Position numbers and translations under genes: made by a program
The notes under the pieces: model-generated
The model's database searches: none
What the model was told of the DNA's origin: nothing
The model's input: only the letters and a program-made list of their open reading frames with translations
Source: UBA1479 sp040218445
GTDB taxonomy: Bacteria > Pseudomonadota > Alphaproteobacteria > Rhodospirillales > Casp-alpha2
Assembly: GCA_040218445.1 (NCBI GenBank)
Contig: JAVJRK010000009.1
Location: 291,484 to 355,483, forward strand
Direction of reading: 5' to 3'
Length of the DNA: 64,000 bases
Shown: one piece after another, positions 8,235 to 17,460 of the stretch
Layout of the letters: the number at the start of each line of letters is the position of its first letter
Position numbering within the stretch: the first letter of the stretch is position 1

Positions 8235-9116
8235 TTATAAAACCCGGCCGGCGACGGCCGATAGTTTCTGGATCATGTCGGGATCGCGCGCATCGGGCGC
8301 GGTGATCAGGGCGTGTTCAAGGGCGGTCTGGCAGCCGTGGCTGCAGGTTTCCGCCCGTCCCGAAAGCTTCGGCGCAACCTGTTTGACCAGGGTCCGGCCC
8401 TTTTCGGCGTTGTCCAACAACACCTTGATGATGGCATCGACCGTGACGTGGTCGTGGTCCGGATGCCAACAGTCGTAATCCGTGACCATGGCGACAGTGG
8501 CGTAACAAATTTCCGCCTCGCGGGCCAATTTGGCCTCGGGCATGTTGGTCATTCCGATCACGTCACAACCCCAACTGCGATAGAGGTTGCTTTCCGCCAG
8601 GGTCGAGAACTGCGGCCCTTCCATGGCGAGGTAGGTGCCGCCGCGCACGGCCTCGATCCCGACCTCCTTGCAGGCTTCCTCGACCGCGTCGCCCAGGCGC
8701 CCGCAAACGGGATGGCCGAGCGCCACATGGCCGACCAATCCCGGCCCGAAGAAGGTTTTTTCGCGCTGAATGGTACGGTCAATGAACTGATCGGCGATCA
8801 CGAAAGTGCCCGGCGGCAGGTGTTCCTTCAACGACCCGCAGGCCGAAACCGACAGAATTTCCGTCACCCCGGCCCGCTTCAGGGCATCGATATTGGCGCG
8901 GTAGTTCACATCGGCGGGCGGGATCTTATGCCCCCGCCCGTGACGCGGCAGAAACACCATTTTTTGGCCCGCCAGATCGCCGAACAACAATTCGTCCGAC
9001 GGCGTGCCGAAGGGCGAGGCCACGGCCTCCCATCTGGTGTTCTCCAGCCCGTCGATTTCATAGATGCCGCTGCCGCCGATCACCCCGATCACGGGCGGTG
9101 TGCCTGGTGCCGTCAT
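8235..9116 (-). CDS. mtnP: S-methyl-5'-thioadenosine phosphorylase
   Basis: Phosphorolysis of methylthioadenosine to adenine and methylthioribose-1-phosphate. 293 residues. Family signatures are GGSGIYEIDGL at the phosphate site, FLPRHGRGHKIPPADVNYRA, SVSACGSL, MEGPQFSTLAES and GMTNMPEAKLAREAEICY, the last around the substrate-binding methionine. Its product is the substrate of MtnA encoded downstream. Starts at the ATG at 9116, 6 nt after the dienelactone hydrolase gene. Confidence 0.95.
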   Translation of the reverse strand: MTAPGTPPVIGVIGGSGIYEIDGLENTRWEAVASPFGTPSDELLFGDLAGQKMVFLPRHGRGHKIPPADVNYRANIDALKRAGVTEILSVSACGSLKEHLPPGTFVIADQFIDRTIQREKTFFGPGLVGHVALGHPVCGRLGDAVEEACKEVGIEAVRGGTYLAMEGPQFSTLAESNLYRSWGCDVIGMTNMPEAKLAREAEICYATVAMVTDYDCWHPDHDHVTVDAIIKVLLDNAEKGRTLVKQVAPKLSGRAETCSHGCQTALEHALITAPDARDPDMIQKLSAVAGRVL

Positions 9117-9122
9117 GCGCCC

Positions 9123-9797
9123 TTATCCTGCCAGATGTTCGTCGAACAGGCGGAAGGTGCGGATGCTGGCGACCTGGGCCGCATGGGGCTTGAACGATCC
9201 CCGCATGTCGCAATGGAATCCGTGGTCGGCATCATAGATGTAGACCGGACATTCCGGATGGGCCTTGGCGATCTGATCGACATCCGCCAGGGGAATGCCT
9301 TGGTCGTGTTCGCCGAAATGCAGAATGGTCGGACAATTGGGCTGTTCGGAAACATAGGGCAGGATGCCGCCGCCGTAGTACGCACTGGCGGCCTGGAAAT
9401 CCAGGCGACAGGCGGACGCCCAGGTCACGACGCCGCCCCAGCAGAACCCGGTGATGCCGACACGGCCGGCCTCGGCCGCGACCTTGCGGGCCGCTTCCAC
9501 GTCCAACAGCACGTTGTCGAAATTGGCGTTGCCCTTATCCTTCATGTCGCGGCCCTGGGCGATGTCATCCGGTGCGTAGCCGACCTCGAAGCCTTTTTCG
9601 AACCGGTCATAGAGCGCCGGGGCGACAGCCAGATAGCCGACATCGGCGAACCGGTCGCACAGGTCGCGGATGTGTTCGTTGACGCCGAAAATTTCCATGA
9701 TGACGACAATGCCGCCTTTCGGCGTACCTTCCGGGTCGGCACGGTAGCCGTGCAGTTCGAACCCGTCGCTGGCTTTCAGCGTGATGTCCTGTCCCAT
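9123..9797 (-). CDS. Dienelactone hydrolase family protein
   Basis: Alpha/beta-hydrolase of 224 residues. The nucleophile elbow is GFCWGG with cysteine in place of serine, as in true dienelactone hydrolases. The histidine of the triad is probably in DADHGFHCD and the acid in HFGEHDQGIP. The N-terminal part (GGIVVIMEIFGVNEHIRDLC) is typical of the family. It is the first gene of the mtnP-DUF1330-mtnA group and divergent from the lipoprotein protease. The physiological ester or lactone is unknown. Confidence 0.88.
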   Translation of the reverse strand: MGQDITLKASDGFELHGYRADPEGTPKGGIVVIMEIFGVNEHIRDLCDRFADVGYLAVAPALYDRFEKGFEVGYAPDDIAQGRDMKDKGNANFDNVLLDVEAARKVAAEAGRVGITGFCWGGVVTWASACRLDFQAASAYYGGGILPYVSEQPNCPTILHFGEHDQGIPLADVDQIAKAHPECPVYIYDADHGFHCDMRGSFKPHAAQVASIRTFRLFDEHLAG

Positions 9798-9963
9798 AAT
9801 GTTCCTCCCTGGAATTGGTCTGCGGATTTGGCCGTAAACCTAGCGCAGGGAGCCCCGGGGCTAAAGCCGGAATATCGAACAATACCCTGCACAAAGTGGC
9901 TCGACGATCACGCGAAGCGCACATATAATGCACGCAATGCGATAAATATGTTTGGGTCTTGCT

Positions 9964-11310
9964 ATGATAATTATTTCACGATCAACCGTGGTTACGTCCT
10001 TGATTCTCTCCATCGGTGTCCTGTCCGCCTGTCAAACCATCCCAGTTCCGGTCCCCAAAGTGGCGGAGAAAGAGGCCGTCGATATCAGCAGTCCGAACGA
10101 TCTGGCATCGATTCAATTCGACCGGGTCGGTGTCAAGGTCAAACGCGGCACCCCCATCGGCACATATCAGCCTGAATTTCTCGGGTTGACGGGATGTTCC
10201 GGGTCTGGCGGCAACATCTTCTGGAACAGCGGCCGTGTTCTGGCCCGGGACCTTGAATTCGCGGACCTGTTTTTCAGCGAAATGCGGGCACTCAATTTCA
10301 ACGTGGTGGGCGACCCCAACAAAATGTTCGCTTCGCAATCAGATGACCGGGTCCAGGCGACCTATCTGATCGGCGGTCAGATCGAAAAGATCGCCATGGA
10401 TGCCTGCCTTGATCAGAACATCTGGACCAGCCGTCCCATTGGCACGACCAGCGGCAAGGGGGCCGTGACCGTGCGATGGCAGGTCTATTCAACGATCGAA
10501 CAAAAGGTCGTCTATGAAACGGAAAGTCAGGGTGCCGGCCTGTTGAAACAAGGCGTGGTCGGCGGCGAGATGGTGATCCTGCAGGAATCCTTCGCCGGGG
10601 CCGTCCGCAACCTGGCCGCGGATCAAAAATTCGTCGATCTGCTGCAGAACAAGGAACCCAGCTTTACGGATATTCGTAAAGTCGATGCAGCCCCCTTAAA
10701 GATCGACCGCGTACCGCCGCGCAGTAAAACCATCACAAACTACATCGACAACATCCGGCGCAGCGTCGTAACCGTCGAAGGCGGCCTGGGCCACGGGTCC
10801 GGCTTCTTCATCACCCCGACCCTGGTCATGACCAACTTCCATGTGGTCGAAAACCGCGATCTGGTGCGCATGCGGCTGATTACCGGGCGCAAGATTTTGG
10901 GCGAAGTCATCCGCCGTCACCCCACGCGCGACGTGGCGATCGTTCAGGTCGAACCCAGCGGGCATCTTCCCATCCCGATCCGCACAACGCCCCTGAAAAT
11001 CACGGAAGAGGTCTATGCCATCGGTTCTCCCTTGGACAAAGCCCTTTCCGGCACCGTGTCCAAAGGCATCGTCAGCAAATATGCCAGTAACCGTCATGGC
11101 TTGGAGGACATTCAAGCCGACGTGGACATCCATGGCGGAAATTCAGGCGGTGTCCTGCTGGACGGCAAGGGTAATGCCGTCGGCGTCAGCTACGCCGGTA
11201 TCGGCACGACGGGCAAGATGTCCGTTGGGTTGAACTTCTTCATTCCGGTGATGGATGCGCTGGAAAAGCTCAACATCCAATTCAAGGAACGCGCAAACGC
11301 CGGGTCCTGA
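9964..11310 (+). CDS. Lipoprotein with C-terminal trypsin-like serine protease domain
   Basis: 448 residues from the ATG at 9964 (a TTG lies at 9952). The signal sequence ends in a lipobox LSAC, lipidated Cys about 23. An N-terminal region of about 230 residues (TYLIGGQIEKI, VTVRWQVYS) matches no family I recognise. It is followed by an S1C/HtrA-like protease domain with H293 (TNFHVVEN), D323 (RDVAIVQ) and S394 (HGGNSGGV). No PDZ domain is visible. It is probably a periplasm-facing lipid-anchored protease. Single plus-strand gene between two minus-strand groups. Confidence 0.85.
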   Translation: MIIISRSTVVTSLILSIGVLSACQTIPVPVPKVAEKEAVDISSPNDLASIQFDRVGVKVKRGTPIGTYQPEFLGLTGCSGSGGNIFWNSGRVLARDLEFADLFFSEMRALNFNVVGDPNKMFASQSDDRVQATYLIGGQIEKIAMDACLDQNIWTSRPIGTTSGKGAVTVRWQVYSTIEQKVVYETESQGAGLLKQGVVGGEMVILQESFAGAVRNLAADQKFVDLLQNKEPSFTDIRKVDAAPLKIDRVPPRSKTITNYIDNIRRSVVTVEGGLGHGSGFFITPTLVMTNFHVVENRDLVRMRLITGRKILGEVIRRHPTRDVAIVQVEPSGHLPIPIRTTPLKITEEVYAIGSPLDKALSGTVSKGIVSKYASNRHGLEDIQADVDIHGGNSGGVLLDGKGNAVGVSYAGIGTTGKMSVGLNFFIPVMDALEKLNIQFKERANAGS

Positions 11311-11351
11311 CCGCAAATGCCGGACCCATTCGGCCAAGGATACGGTTAGGC

Positions 11352-12452
11352 CTACACGTTGAACCGGAACAGCATCACGTCGCCGTCCTTGACGACGTAT
11401 TCCCGGCCTTCCTGGCGCATCTTGCCGGCGTCCTTGGCCCCCTGTTCGCCGCCCAGGTCGACGTAATCCGTATAGGCGATGGTTTCGGCGGCGATGAAGC
11501 CCCGTTCGAAATCGCCATGGATGGTCCCGGCGGCCTGCGGGGCCTTGGTGTTCTTCTGGATGGTCCAGGCACGGGCTTCCTTCGGCCCCGCCGTGAAATA
11601 GGTAATCAGGCCCAACAGGTCATAGCCCGCGCGGATCACGCGGGTCAGGCCCGTTTCCTCCAGGCCCAGACTTTCCAGGAAATCTTTTTTGTCGGCCTCG
11701 TCGTCCAGGGACGCGACCTCGGCCTCGATGGCAGCGGAAATCACGACCGTGCCCGCGCCTTGGGCCGCCGCCATTTCAGCGACCTTTTCCGACAGGGCAT
11801 TGCCCGTGGCGGCAGAGCCTTCTTCGACGTTGCAGACGTAAAGCACCGGCTTGGCGGTCAACAGCTGCAGCATACGGAACAGCTTGCCCTCGCCTTCCTT
11901 CAGTTCCAGCTTGCGGGCCGGCTGGCCGTCACGCAGCAGATCCAAACAGCGGTTGACGATGTCCAACTGCTTGGCCGCGTCCTTGTCCTGGCCGCGCGCC
12001 TTCTTGGTCAGGGGATCGACCCGCTTTTCCAGGCTTTCCAGGTCGGCCAGCATCAATTCGGTTTCGACCGTATCCGCATCGCGCACGGGATCGACGCCCC
12101 CTTCCACATGGGTGACGTTGTCGTCCTCGAAACAGCGCAGCACATGGCAGATGGCTTCGACCTCGCGGATATTGGCGAGAAACTGATTGCCCAGGCCTTC
12201 GCCCTTGCTGGCACCCCGCACCAAGCCCGCAATGTCCACGAACTCCAGAAAGGTCGGCACGATGCTGGCGGATTTGGCGATCGCCGCAATGGCGTCCAGG
12301 CGCGGGTCCGGCACGGCGACACGGCCCGTATTGGGCTCGATCGTGCAGAACGGAAAATTCGCGGCCTCGGCATTGGCCGTCGCCGTCAGAGCATTGAAAA
12401 GGGTCGACTTGCCGACATTGGGCAGGCCGACGATGCCACAGTTAAAGCCCAT
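11352..12452 (-). CDS. ychF: Ribosome-binding ATPase YchF
   Basis: Obg-family P-loop NTPase with preference for ATP, linked to ribosome binding and oxidative stress control. 366 residues, standard length. The P-loop is GLPNVGKSTLFNAL (7-20), followed by switch regions ending FVDIAGLVRGASKGEGLG and a C-terminal TGS-like domain (TYFTAGPKEARAWTI to the end). It starts 1 nt after the pth stop; pth-ychF is a common bacterial gene pair. Confidence 0.96.
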   Translation of the reverse strand: MGFNCGIVGLPNVGKSTLFNALTATANAEAANFPFCTIEPNTGRVAVPDPRLDAIAAIAKSASIVPTFLEFVDIAGLVRGASKGEGLGNQFLANIREVEAICHVLRCFEDDNVTHVEGGVDPVRDADTVETELMLADLESLEKRVDPLTKKARGQDKDAAKQLDIVNRCLDLLRDGQPARKLELKEGEGKLFRMLQLLTAKPVLYVCNVEEGSAATGNALSEKVAEMAAAQGAGTVVISAAIEAEVASLDDEADKKDFLESLGLEETGLTRVIRAGYDLLGLITYFTAGPKEARAWTIQKNTKAPQAAGTIHGDFERGFIAAETIAYTDYVDLGGEQGAKDAGKMRQEGREYVVKDGDVMLFRFNV

Positions 12453-12453
12453 T

Positions 12454-13095
12454 TCAGTCCTTCTTGTCCTTGTCCGGGGTGCTGTCTTCGGCGCCGGACG
12501 TATCGGAACGCTTGGTGTTTTCGCGGGGCGGTTTCAGGGCCAGGGCGACCTTGTTCTGAAAGCCCGCATCGTCGCCGTCGATCAACCGGTCGGCGTTATC
12601 GGCGATGGCATCCAGCAACGTATCGCGCCACTGGGTTTCTTCCTTGGAAAAGTCCTTCAGCACATGACCGATGACCTTTTCCTTGTCGCCCGGATGGCCG
12701 ACCCCGATACGCACGCGGCGGAAATCGGCGCCGACATGGGCCTGGATGTTGCGCAGGCCGTTATGCCCGGCATGGCCGCCGCCGGTCTTGACCCGCAGCT
12801 TGCCGCCCGCCAAATCCATTTCATCATGGAACACGATCACCTCGGCGGGCTTCAATTTATAGAAGGTCATGACCGCCTGAACGGCACGGCCGGACTCGTT
12901 CATGAAGGTCTGTGGTTTAAGCAGCAGGACCTTCTCGCCGCCGATCGTGCCCTCGGCCAGATCACCATGAAACTTGTTCCGGAAGGGACCCAGCCGCCAG
13001 CGGCCGTGGATTGAATCCACGGCCATGAAACCGACATTGTGCCGGTTGTCGCGGTAGGATGGACCCGGGTTGCCGAGCCCCACCAGAAGCAGCAT
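12454..13095 (-). CDS. pth: Peptidyl-tRNA hydrolase
   Basis: Releases peptides from prematurely dissociated peptidyl-tRNA. 213 residues, including a charged C-terminal tail of about 25 residues beyond the usual 185-195. Signatures: GLGNPGPSYRDNRHNVGF with the catalytic His near position 20, LLKPQTFMNESGRAV, VFHDEMDL and GGGHAGHNGLRNI. It lies between rplY and ychF, all on the same strand and closely spaced, so the three are likely one translation-related operon. Confidence 0.96.
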   Translation of the reverse strand: MLLLVGLGNPGPSYRDNRHNVGFMAVDSIHGRWRLGPFRNKFHGDLAEGTIGGEKVLLLKPQTFMNESGRAVQAVMTFYKLKPAEVIVFHDEMDLAGGKLRVKTGGGHAGHNGLRNIQAHVGADFRRVRIGVGHPGDKEKVIGHVLKDFSKEETQWRDTLLDAIADNADRLIDGDDAGFQNKVALALKPPRENTKRSDTSGAEDSTPDKDKKD

Positions 13096-13143
13096 GGAAC
13101 GTCCTCCCCGGAACCGGTCCGGACGGCCAAGAACGCGGGAGGA

Positions 13144-13815
13144 TTACTCCTCGCCGCCCTCTTCTTCCGCGTCGCCGTCTTCGCCTTCCTCGGCTTCCGC
13201 AGCTTCCGCTTCGGCTTCGGCCTGGGCTTCGGCAGCTTCATCCTTGACCACCGTCGGTGCGGCGATGGTCACCAGCACGAAGTCACGGTCGGTGATGGTC
13301 GGCTGAACGTCTGCCGACAGACCCGCATCGGAAATACGCAGGGCGTCGCCGATATCCAGGCCTTCCAGGGACAGGGTGATCATTTCCGGGATGTTTTCCG
13401 GCGCACAGCGCACTTCGACTTCGTGACGCACGATGTTGAGAACACCGCCGCGCTTGAGGCCGGCGCACTTGGCTTCGCCTTCGATATGGACCGGGATCAT
13501 GACGGTCACCCGCGTGCCCTTGCCGATGCGCATGAAGTCCACATGCAGCGGCACGTCGGTCACGGGGTGGAACTGCACGTCACGCGGCAGGACACGATGG
13601 GTGTCGCCGGCAACGGTAAGGTCCATAAGCATGGAAAAGAAACCCGGGTTGTGCAGCTGATGCATCAATTCAACGGGTTCGACGGAAACCAGGATCGGAT
13701 CTTTGTGATCCCCGTAGATCACGGCCGGAATGCGACCGGATCGGCGGGTTGCGCGGGCTGCCCCCTTGCCTGCCCGATCGCGGGGTTCCGCCGTCATGGT
13801 GTTGGTACCAGACAT
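13144..13815 (-). CDS. rplY: 50S ribosomal protein L25/general stress protein Ctc
   Basis: 5S-rRNA-binding ribosomal protein of the long CTC type. 223 residues. The N-terminal L25 domain (KGAARATRRSGRIPAVIYG, FFSMLMDLTV) is followed by the TL5/CTC C-terminal beta domain and an acidic Ala/Glu-rich tail of about 40 residues ending EEEGGEE. The ATG at 13815 is chosen because GGAGTAATGCC precedes it; an in-frame upstream start would add about 38 atypical residues. First gene of rplY-pth-ychF. Confidence 0.95.
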   Translation of the reverse strand: MSGTNTMTAEPRDRAGKGAARATRRSGRIPAVIYGDHKDPILVSVEPVELMHQLHNPGFFSMLMDLTVAGDTHRVLPRDVQFHPVTDVPLHVDFMRIGKGTRVTVMIPVHIEGEAKCAGLKRGGVLNIVRHEVEVRCAPENIPEMITLSLEGLDIGDALRISDAGLSADVQPTITDRDFVLVTIAAPTVVKDEAAEAQAEAEAEAAEAEEGEDGDAEEEGGEE

Positions 13816-13957
13816 GGCATTACTCCGTATCAGTGTAATAAGCCCCGGCCTCCAGGGGTGCCGGCAGCATTTAAAAAGTCCTCCGGTGGGAGGGCGCGCA
13901 TTCATAGCCCCATGGACCAGGTGGGTCAACCGGTTTGACGCTGCCGGTTAACCTGGA

Positions 13958-14536
13958 TCACGCCGCCATGGTGTGGGAATAGAAGATGTAGGCGCCGATC
14001 GCGATCAGGATGACGCCACCAGCGATTTCGGCCCGCCGGCCGAGAACCTGTCCCACGCGCGGGCCGATCAGAAGGCCCAGGGTGCTCATGGCAAAAGAAA
14101 CAAGCGCAATCGCAATGACGGTCTGGACGATATCAACCGCCATGACCGACAGCGCCACCCCAACGGCAGCGGCATCAATGCTGGTTCCGACGACCGTCGC
14201 CAGGTTTCCCAGAACACCGCGCCGTTTCGGGTCGGCTGCCTCAGATCCTTCGTTGTTATCGTCGCTGGAAAGGGCCTCATAGATCATATGGCCGCCGACG
14301 CCGCCCAGCAGGATCAAGGCGATCCAATGATCCACCCCGGTCACTACGTCGGCGAAGCGGCTTGCCAATAGATAGCCCAAAAGCGCCATGCCGCCCTCGC
14401 ACAGGCCGAACAACACCCCCATGCGCATGGCAGCGAGCAGATTGGAAAACCGCCCGGATGCACCCCGGCCCAAGGACACGGCGAAAGCATCGGCCGACAG
14501 GCCGAAAGCGATGGTCATAACCCCGATGAAAGACAT
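13958..14536 (-). CDS. mntP: Manganese efflux pump MntP
   Basis: Small inner-membrane Mn(II) exporter. 192 residues with six predicted helices arranged as two inverted repeats. The paired acidic motifs GLSADAFAVSLGRG (about 12-25) and GTSIDAAAVGVALS (about 115-128) carry the aspartates associated with metal transport. The loop between the halves is acidic and hydrophilic (EALSSDDNNEGSEAADPKRR). No yybP-ykoY-type leader is visible. It lies 16 nt downstream of an SDR gene. Confidence 0.92.
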   Translation of the reverse strand: MSFIGVMTIAFGLSADAFAVSLGRGASGRFSNLLAAMRMGVLFGLCEGGMALLGYLLASRFADVVTGVDHWIALILLGGVGGHMIYEALSSDDNNEGSEAADPKRRGVLGNLATVVGTSIDAAAVGVALSVMAVDIVQTVIAIALVSFAMSTLGLLIGPRVGQVLGRRAEIAGGVILIAIGAYIFYSHTMAA

Positions 14537-14552
14537 CCGATCAGGTCCCGAA

Positions 14553-15317
14553 TCAGGCCGCGGTCCAGCCGCCGTCGACGACCAGGGACGCCCCGGTCAT
14601 AAGGCTCGACGCGTCGGAAGCCAGGAACACGATGGCGCCCATCAGGTCCTCGACCTGGCCCAGACGGCCCAGGGCGATCTTGGATTTCACGAAATCGACG
14701 AAGTCGGCGTCGGCCAAAAAGCCCTCGGTCATCGGCGTTTCGATGAAGGTCGGACAGATCGTGTTGGCGCGAATGCCCTTATCACCCAATTCCCAGGCCA
14801 TGGCCTTGGTCGCCCCCTCGATGGCATGCTTGGTCGCGCAATAGACCGTGCGCTTGGGCCCGCCGACCAGGCCCATCTGCGACGATACATTGATGATCGA
14901 ACCGGGCAATTCCGCCGCCAAAAGCCCTTTGACCACCGCCTGGGCCACGAAAACCGCCGCCCGCACGTTCAGATCCGTGACCGCGTCATAATCCTGTTCG
15001 GTGACGTCCATCAATTCCTGAGGCCGGTTGCCGCCGGCATTGTTGAACAGAATTTGAAAGGGGCCGTTTTCCGCGATGACGGCGCGCATGCGGTCCGTAT
15101 CGGTCACGTCCAATACCAGGGCTTTGGCCATCTGTCCCCGCGCGCGGATCGCCTCGGCGGCGGCGGCGATCTCGGCTTCCGTGCGCGCGCAAAGTGTGAC
15201 ATGGGCACCGGCGTCGGCCAGGGCGGCAGCGGCGGCCAGCCCGATGCCACGTCCCGCACCCGTAACCAAAGCCTTCCGGCCGTCCAAGCGAAATGAAGGC
15301 ATGATCGGCAGATCCAT
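14553..15317 (-). CDS. SDR family oxidoreductase
   Basis: Classical short-chain dehydrogenase of 254 residues. Cofactor motif TGAGRGIGLA (about 17-26), NNAGG, the catalytic serine in INVSSQMG, and YCATK as the active YxxxK. The C-terminal LVVDGGWTAA is typical of the family. The ATG at 15317 is preceded by AAGGA at a suitable distance; in-frame codons further upstream give unlikely protein. The substrate is unknown. Probably co-transcribed with mntP. Confidence 0.85.
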   Translation of the reverse strand: MDLPIMPSFRLDGRKALVTGAGRGIGLAAAAALADAGAHVTLCARTEAEIAAAAEAIRARGQMAKALVLDVTDTDRMRAVIAENGPFQILFNNAGGNRPQELMDVTEQDYDAVTDLNVRAAVFVAQAVVKGLLAAELPGSIINVSSQMGLVGGPKRTVYCATKHAIEGATKAMAWELGDKGIRANTICPTFIETPMTEGFLADADFVDFVKSKIALGRLGQVEDLMGAIVFLASDASSLMTGASLVVDGGWTAA

Positions 15318-15460
15318 GATTTTAGAATTCCTTGTGGCCCTTGAAGGTGTCTGGCGTGAAGAACCGCGGCACCATATGCGCCCCGGCAATCGAAAGACAG
15401 GTAGCAAGTTCCCACAATTGGCGCAAACGCCGTGGGACCAGTCACCGGATGATTCGGTTT

Positions 15461-17260
15461 CTATTCCTGCTTATACGGAAGTCTGACCGTGACTTCTGTA
15501 CCGACACCGACCTTGCTTTCGATGGAAATTTTTCCCTGGTGCAGTTCAACCAAGGATTTTGCAATCGCAAGGCCCAATCCCCACCCATCATGGGTTTTGT
15601 GAGGGTCTTTCTCGCCGCGCACGAACGGATTGACGACCTCAGAAAGAACCTCAGGATCAATCCCATGCCCCGTATCCGACACAATGATTTCCATCCATCC
15701 GCCATTCGGTTTCACCTGAACAGTGACGTCACCATCCTTGGGCGTGAATTTGACCGCATTTGAGATCAGATTCAGGATCACCTGCTTCATTGCCCGCCGG
15801 TCCGCGGCAATATCCGGCAAATCTGCCGGAATCGTCTTCACCACTTTGATGCCGTTATGGGCGGCCCGTTCCTCGATAATCGCCAAGACCTCGACAATCA
15901 CATCACCGACCTGCATGGGCGACACGTTCAATGTTCTGGCACCCGCTTCGATAGTTGAAATGTCGAGCAAATCATTCACCAGTTCCAACAGCAGCTCGCC
16001 GCTGGAATGGATGTAGCCGGCATACTCCTTGTATTGCCCTTTGCCCGGTGGCCCCAGACTTTGCATGGACAAAACCTCGGAAAACCCCAGGATTGCGTTC
16101 AGCGGCGTCCGCAATTCATGGCTCATGGTTGCAAGAAATTCGGATTTCGCCTGATTGGCCTGTTCCGCCGCCTTCAGGGCCTGGTCACGCGCATCCTCTG
16201 CGCGCTTACGATCCGAAATATCGAGAACCGTCACCGGAAGGTCGCTGAACCCTGCGTCGATATCGGGGATGGGCATGGAAAGAATGACCGTCAGTTCCTC
16301 GCCGTCCAGTGTCCGATGCGTTGTTTCCACCCGGAAGTTCGTCTCACCGTTCCAGATCGCAACCAAGGCATCGACAAAGACCTCTTTACCTTCCGGCCCC
16401 AGGACATCGCGTAAGGAAGCGATGAACTGTGCCTCGCTGGCGACGCGGTATAACCGCAGGGTCGCGGCGTTGACCCGGTCAACCTTAACCAGTTTGGCAA
16501 GATATTCTATCTGCATCGGATCGGATTGCAGGTATTGACGAAGATCCTGAACGCCGCGCTGCTTCAAGTCGTTGAGGGCTTCGTTGACCTGAGAGAAATC
16601 CTCGCTCCAGATCGACACTTCCGAATTTTCAAACAGGTTCTTGAAGCGTTGTTCCCCGCGAACACGCTCCAATTCGAGCAGGCGGTGCAGGTCCTCGCGG
16701 AGCAGCAGCAGGGCGCTGGCGAACATGCCGACAAAGATTGCCCCGCCGTAGGGAAGCCACACCCGCTTCAACAGGTCCCAGCCATCGGCCAGATCGCCGA
16801 CCAGCAGGAACCCCGGCAGAATGATCAGCATCGCCAGCAGGGACCCACAAGCCGCCCGCATGATGCCGTCGTCGGGCCGGCGCAGGAAATACAATAAGAT
16901 GCCGGCGCTTGCCGCCAACCACACACCGACAAAGCCGGCAAACGCGCCGCCGCCGCCTAGATACAATCGATATGAACTGGCCAATGCGGCGCTTATCACG
17001 GCGGCAACCGGCCCTGCGAAGGCGCCGCACAACGCCACCACGGCATTGCGCTGATCGACGATAACGCCCTCGACGACCGGAATTTTGACGTGCATCGCGA
17101 TCACCGCGATAAGCCCGAAAAACAACCCCAGTGTCAGACCGAGCCGCCATGAGTCCAGCAGCCGACGTTGTTCGTTGATAAAGCCGTATCCGGCAACCAG
17201 AACGATGAATACCGAAAGGTTATTCAGCAACCCCAAAAACAACGAAAGTCCGGCACTCAC
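15461..17260 (-). CDS. Membrane sensor histidine kinase (5TM-LYT-like, PAS, HisKA, HATPase_c)
   Basis: 599 residues. About six hydrophobic helices fill residues 5-188, with a DSWRLGLTLGLFFG stretch like the LytS/5TMR family. A PAS-like region follows (about 205-355, ending VTVLDISDRKRAEDA), then a HisKA dimerisation domain with phosphoacceptor H381 (ATMSHELRTPLNAIL). The HATPase domain has its N box at NLISNAVKFTP and G boxes at DTGHGIDPE and GWGLGLAIAKSL. No response-regulator gene is adjacent, so the partner is unknown. It lies 200 nt downstream of prs. Confidence 0.9.
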   Translation of the reverse strand: MSAGLSLFLGLLNNLSVFIVLVAGYGFINEQRRLLDSWRLGLTLGLFFGLIAVIAMHVKIPVVEGVIVDQRNAVVALCGAFAGPVAAVISAALASSYRLYLGGGGAFAGFVGVWLAASAGILLYFLRRPDDGIMRAACGSLLAMLIILPGFLLVGDLADGWDLLKRVWLPYGGAIFVGMFASALLLLREDLHRLLELERVRGEQRFKNLFENSEVSIWSEDFSQVNEALNDLKQRGVQDLRQYLQSDPMQIEYLAKLVKVDRVNAATLRLYRVASEAQFIASLRDVLGPEGKEVFVDALVAIWNGETNFRVETTHRTLDGEELTVILSMPIPDIDAGFSDLPVTVLDISDRKRAEDARDQALKAAEQANQAKSEFLATMSHELRTPLNAILGFSEVLSMQSLGPPGKGQYKEYAGYIHSSGELLLELVNDLLDISTIEAGARTLNVSPMQVGDVIVEVLAIIEERAAHNGIKVVKTIPADLPDIAADRRAMKQVILNLISNAVKFTPKDGDVTVQVKPNGGWMEIIVSDTGHGIDPEVLSEVVNPFVRGEKDPHKTHDGWGLGLAIAKSLVELHQGKISIESKVGVGTEVTVRLPYKQE

Positions 17261-17460
17261 GGATCTCTCCCCTTAACGGGTGCGCCCCCTCATCCCCTAC
17301 GGAAGAATACTATAGTATTTACATTCAGCGGTTGGTTTTTTGCCTTACCCCTTGCAGACAAAAGCAGAAATTCCACTTAAGAGAACACGACACGCATCCG
17401 GGAATGCGATCAACACACGCTTTGAGCGGGTCCGGAAAAACCGAGAGTAGGGCCGGGTGC

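Noticed and set aside
8313..10175. Long plus-strand open frame (620 codons)
   Set aside because: It is antisense to mtnP and the dienelactone hydrolase, both certain; long antisense frames are expected in GC-rich DNA and the translation looks like no protein.
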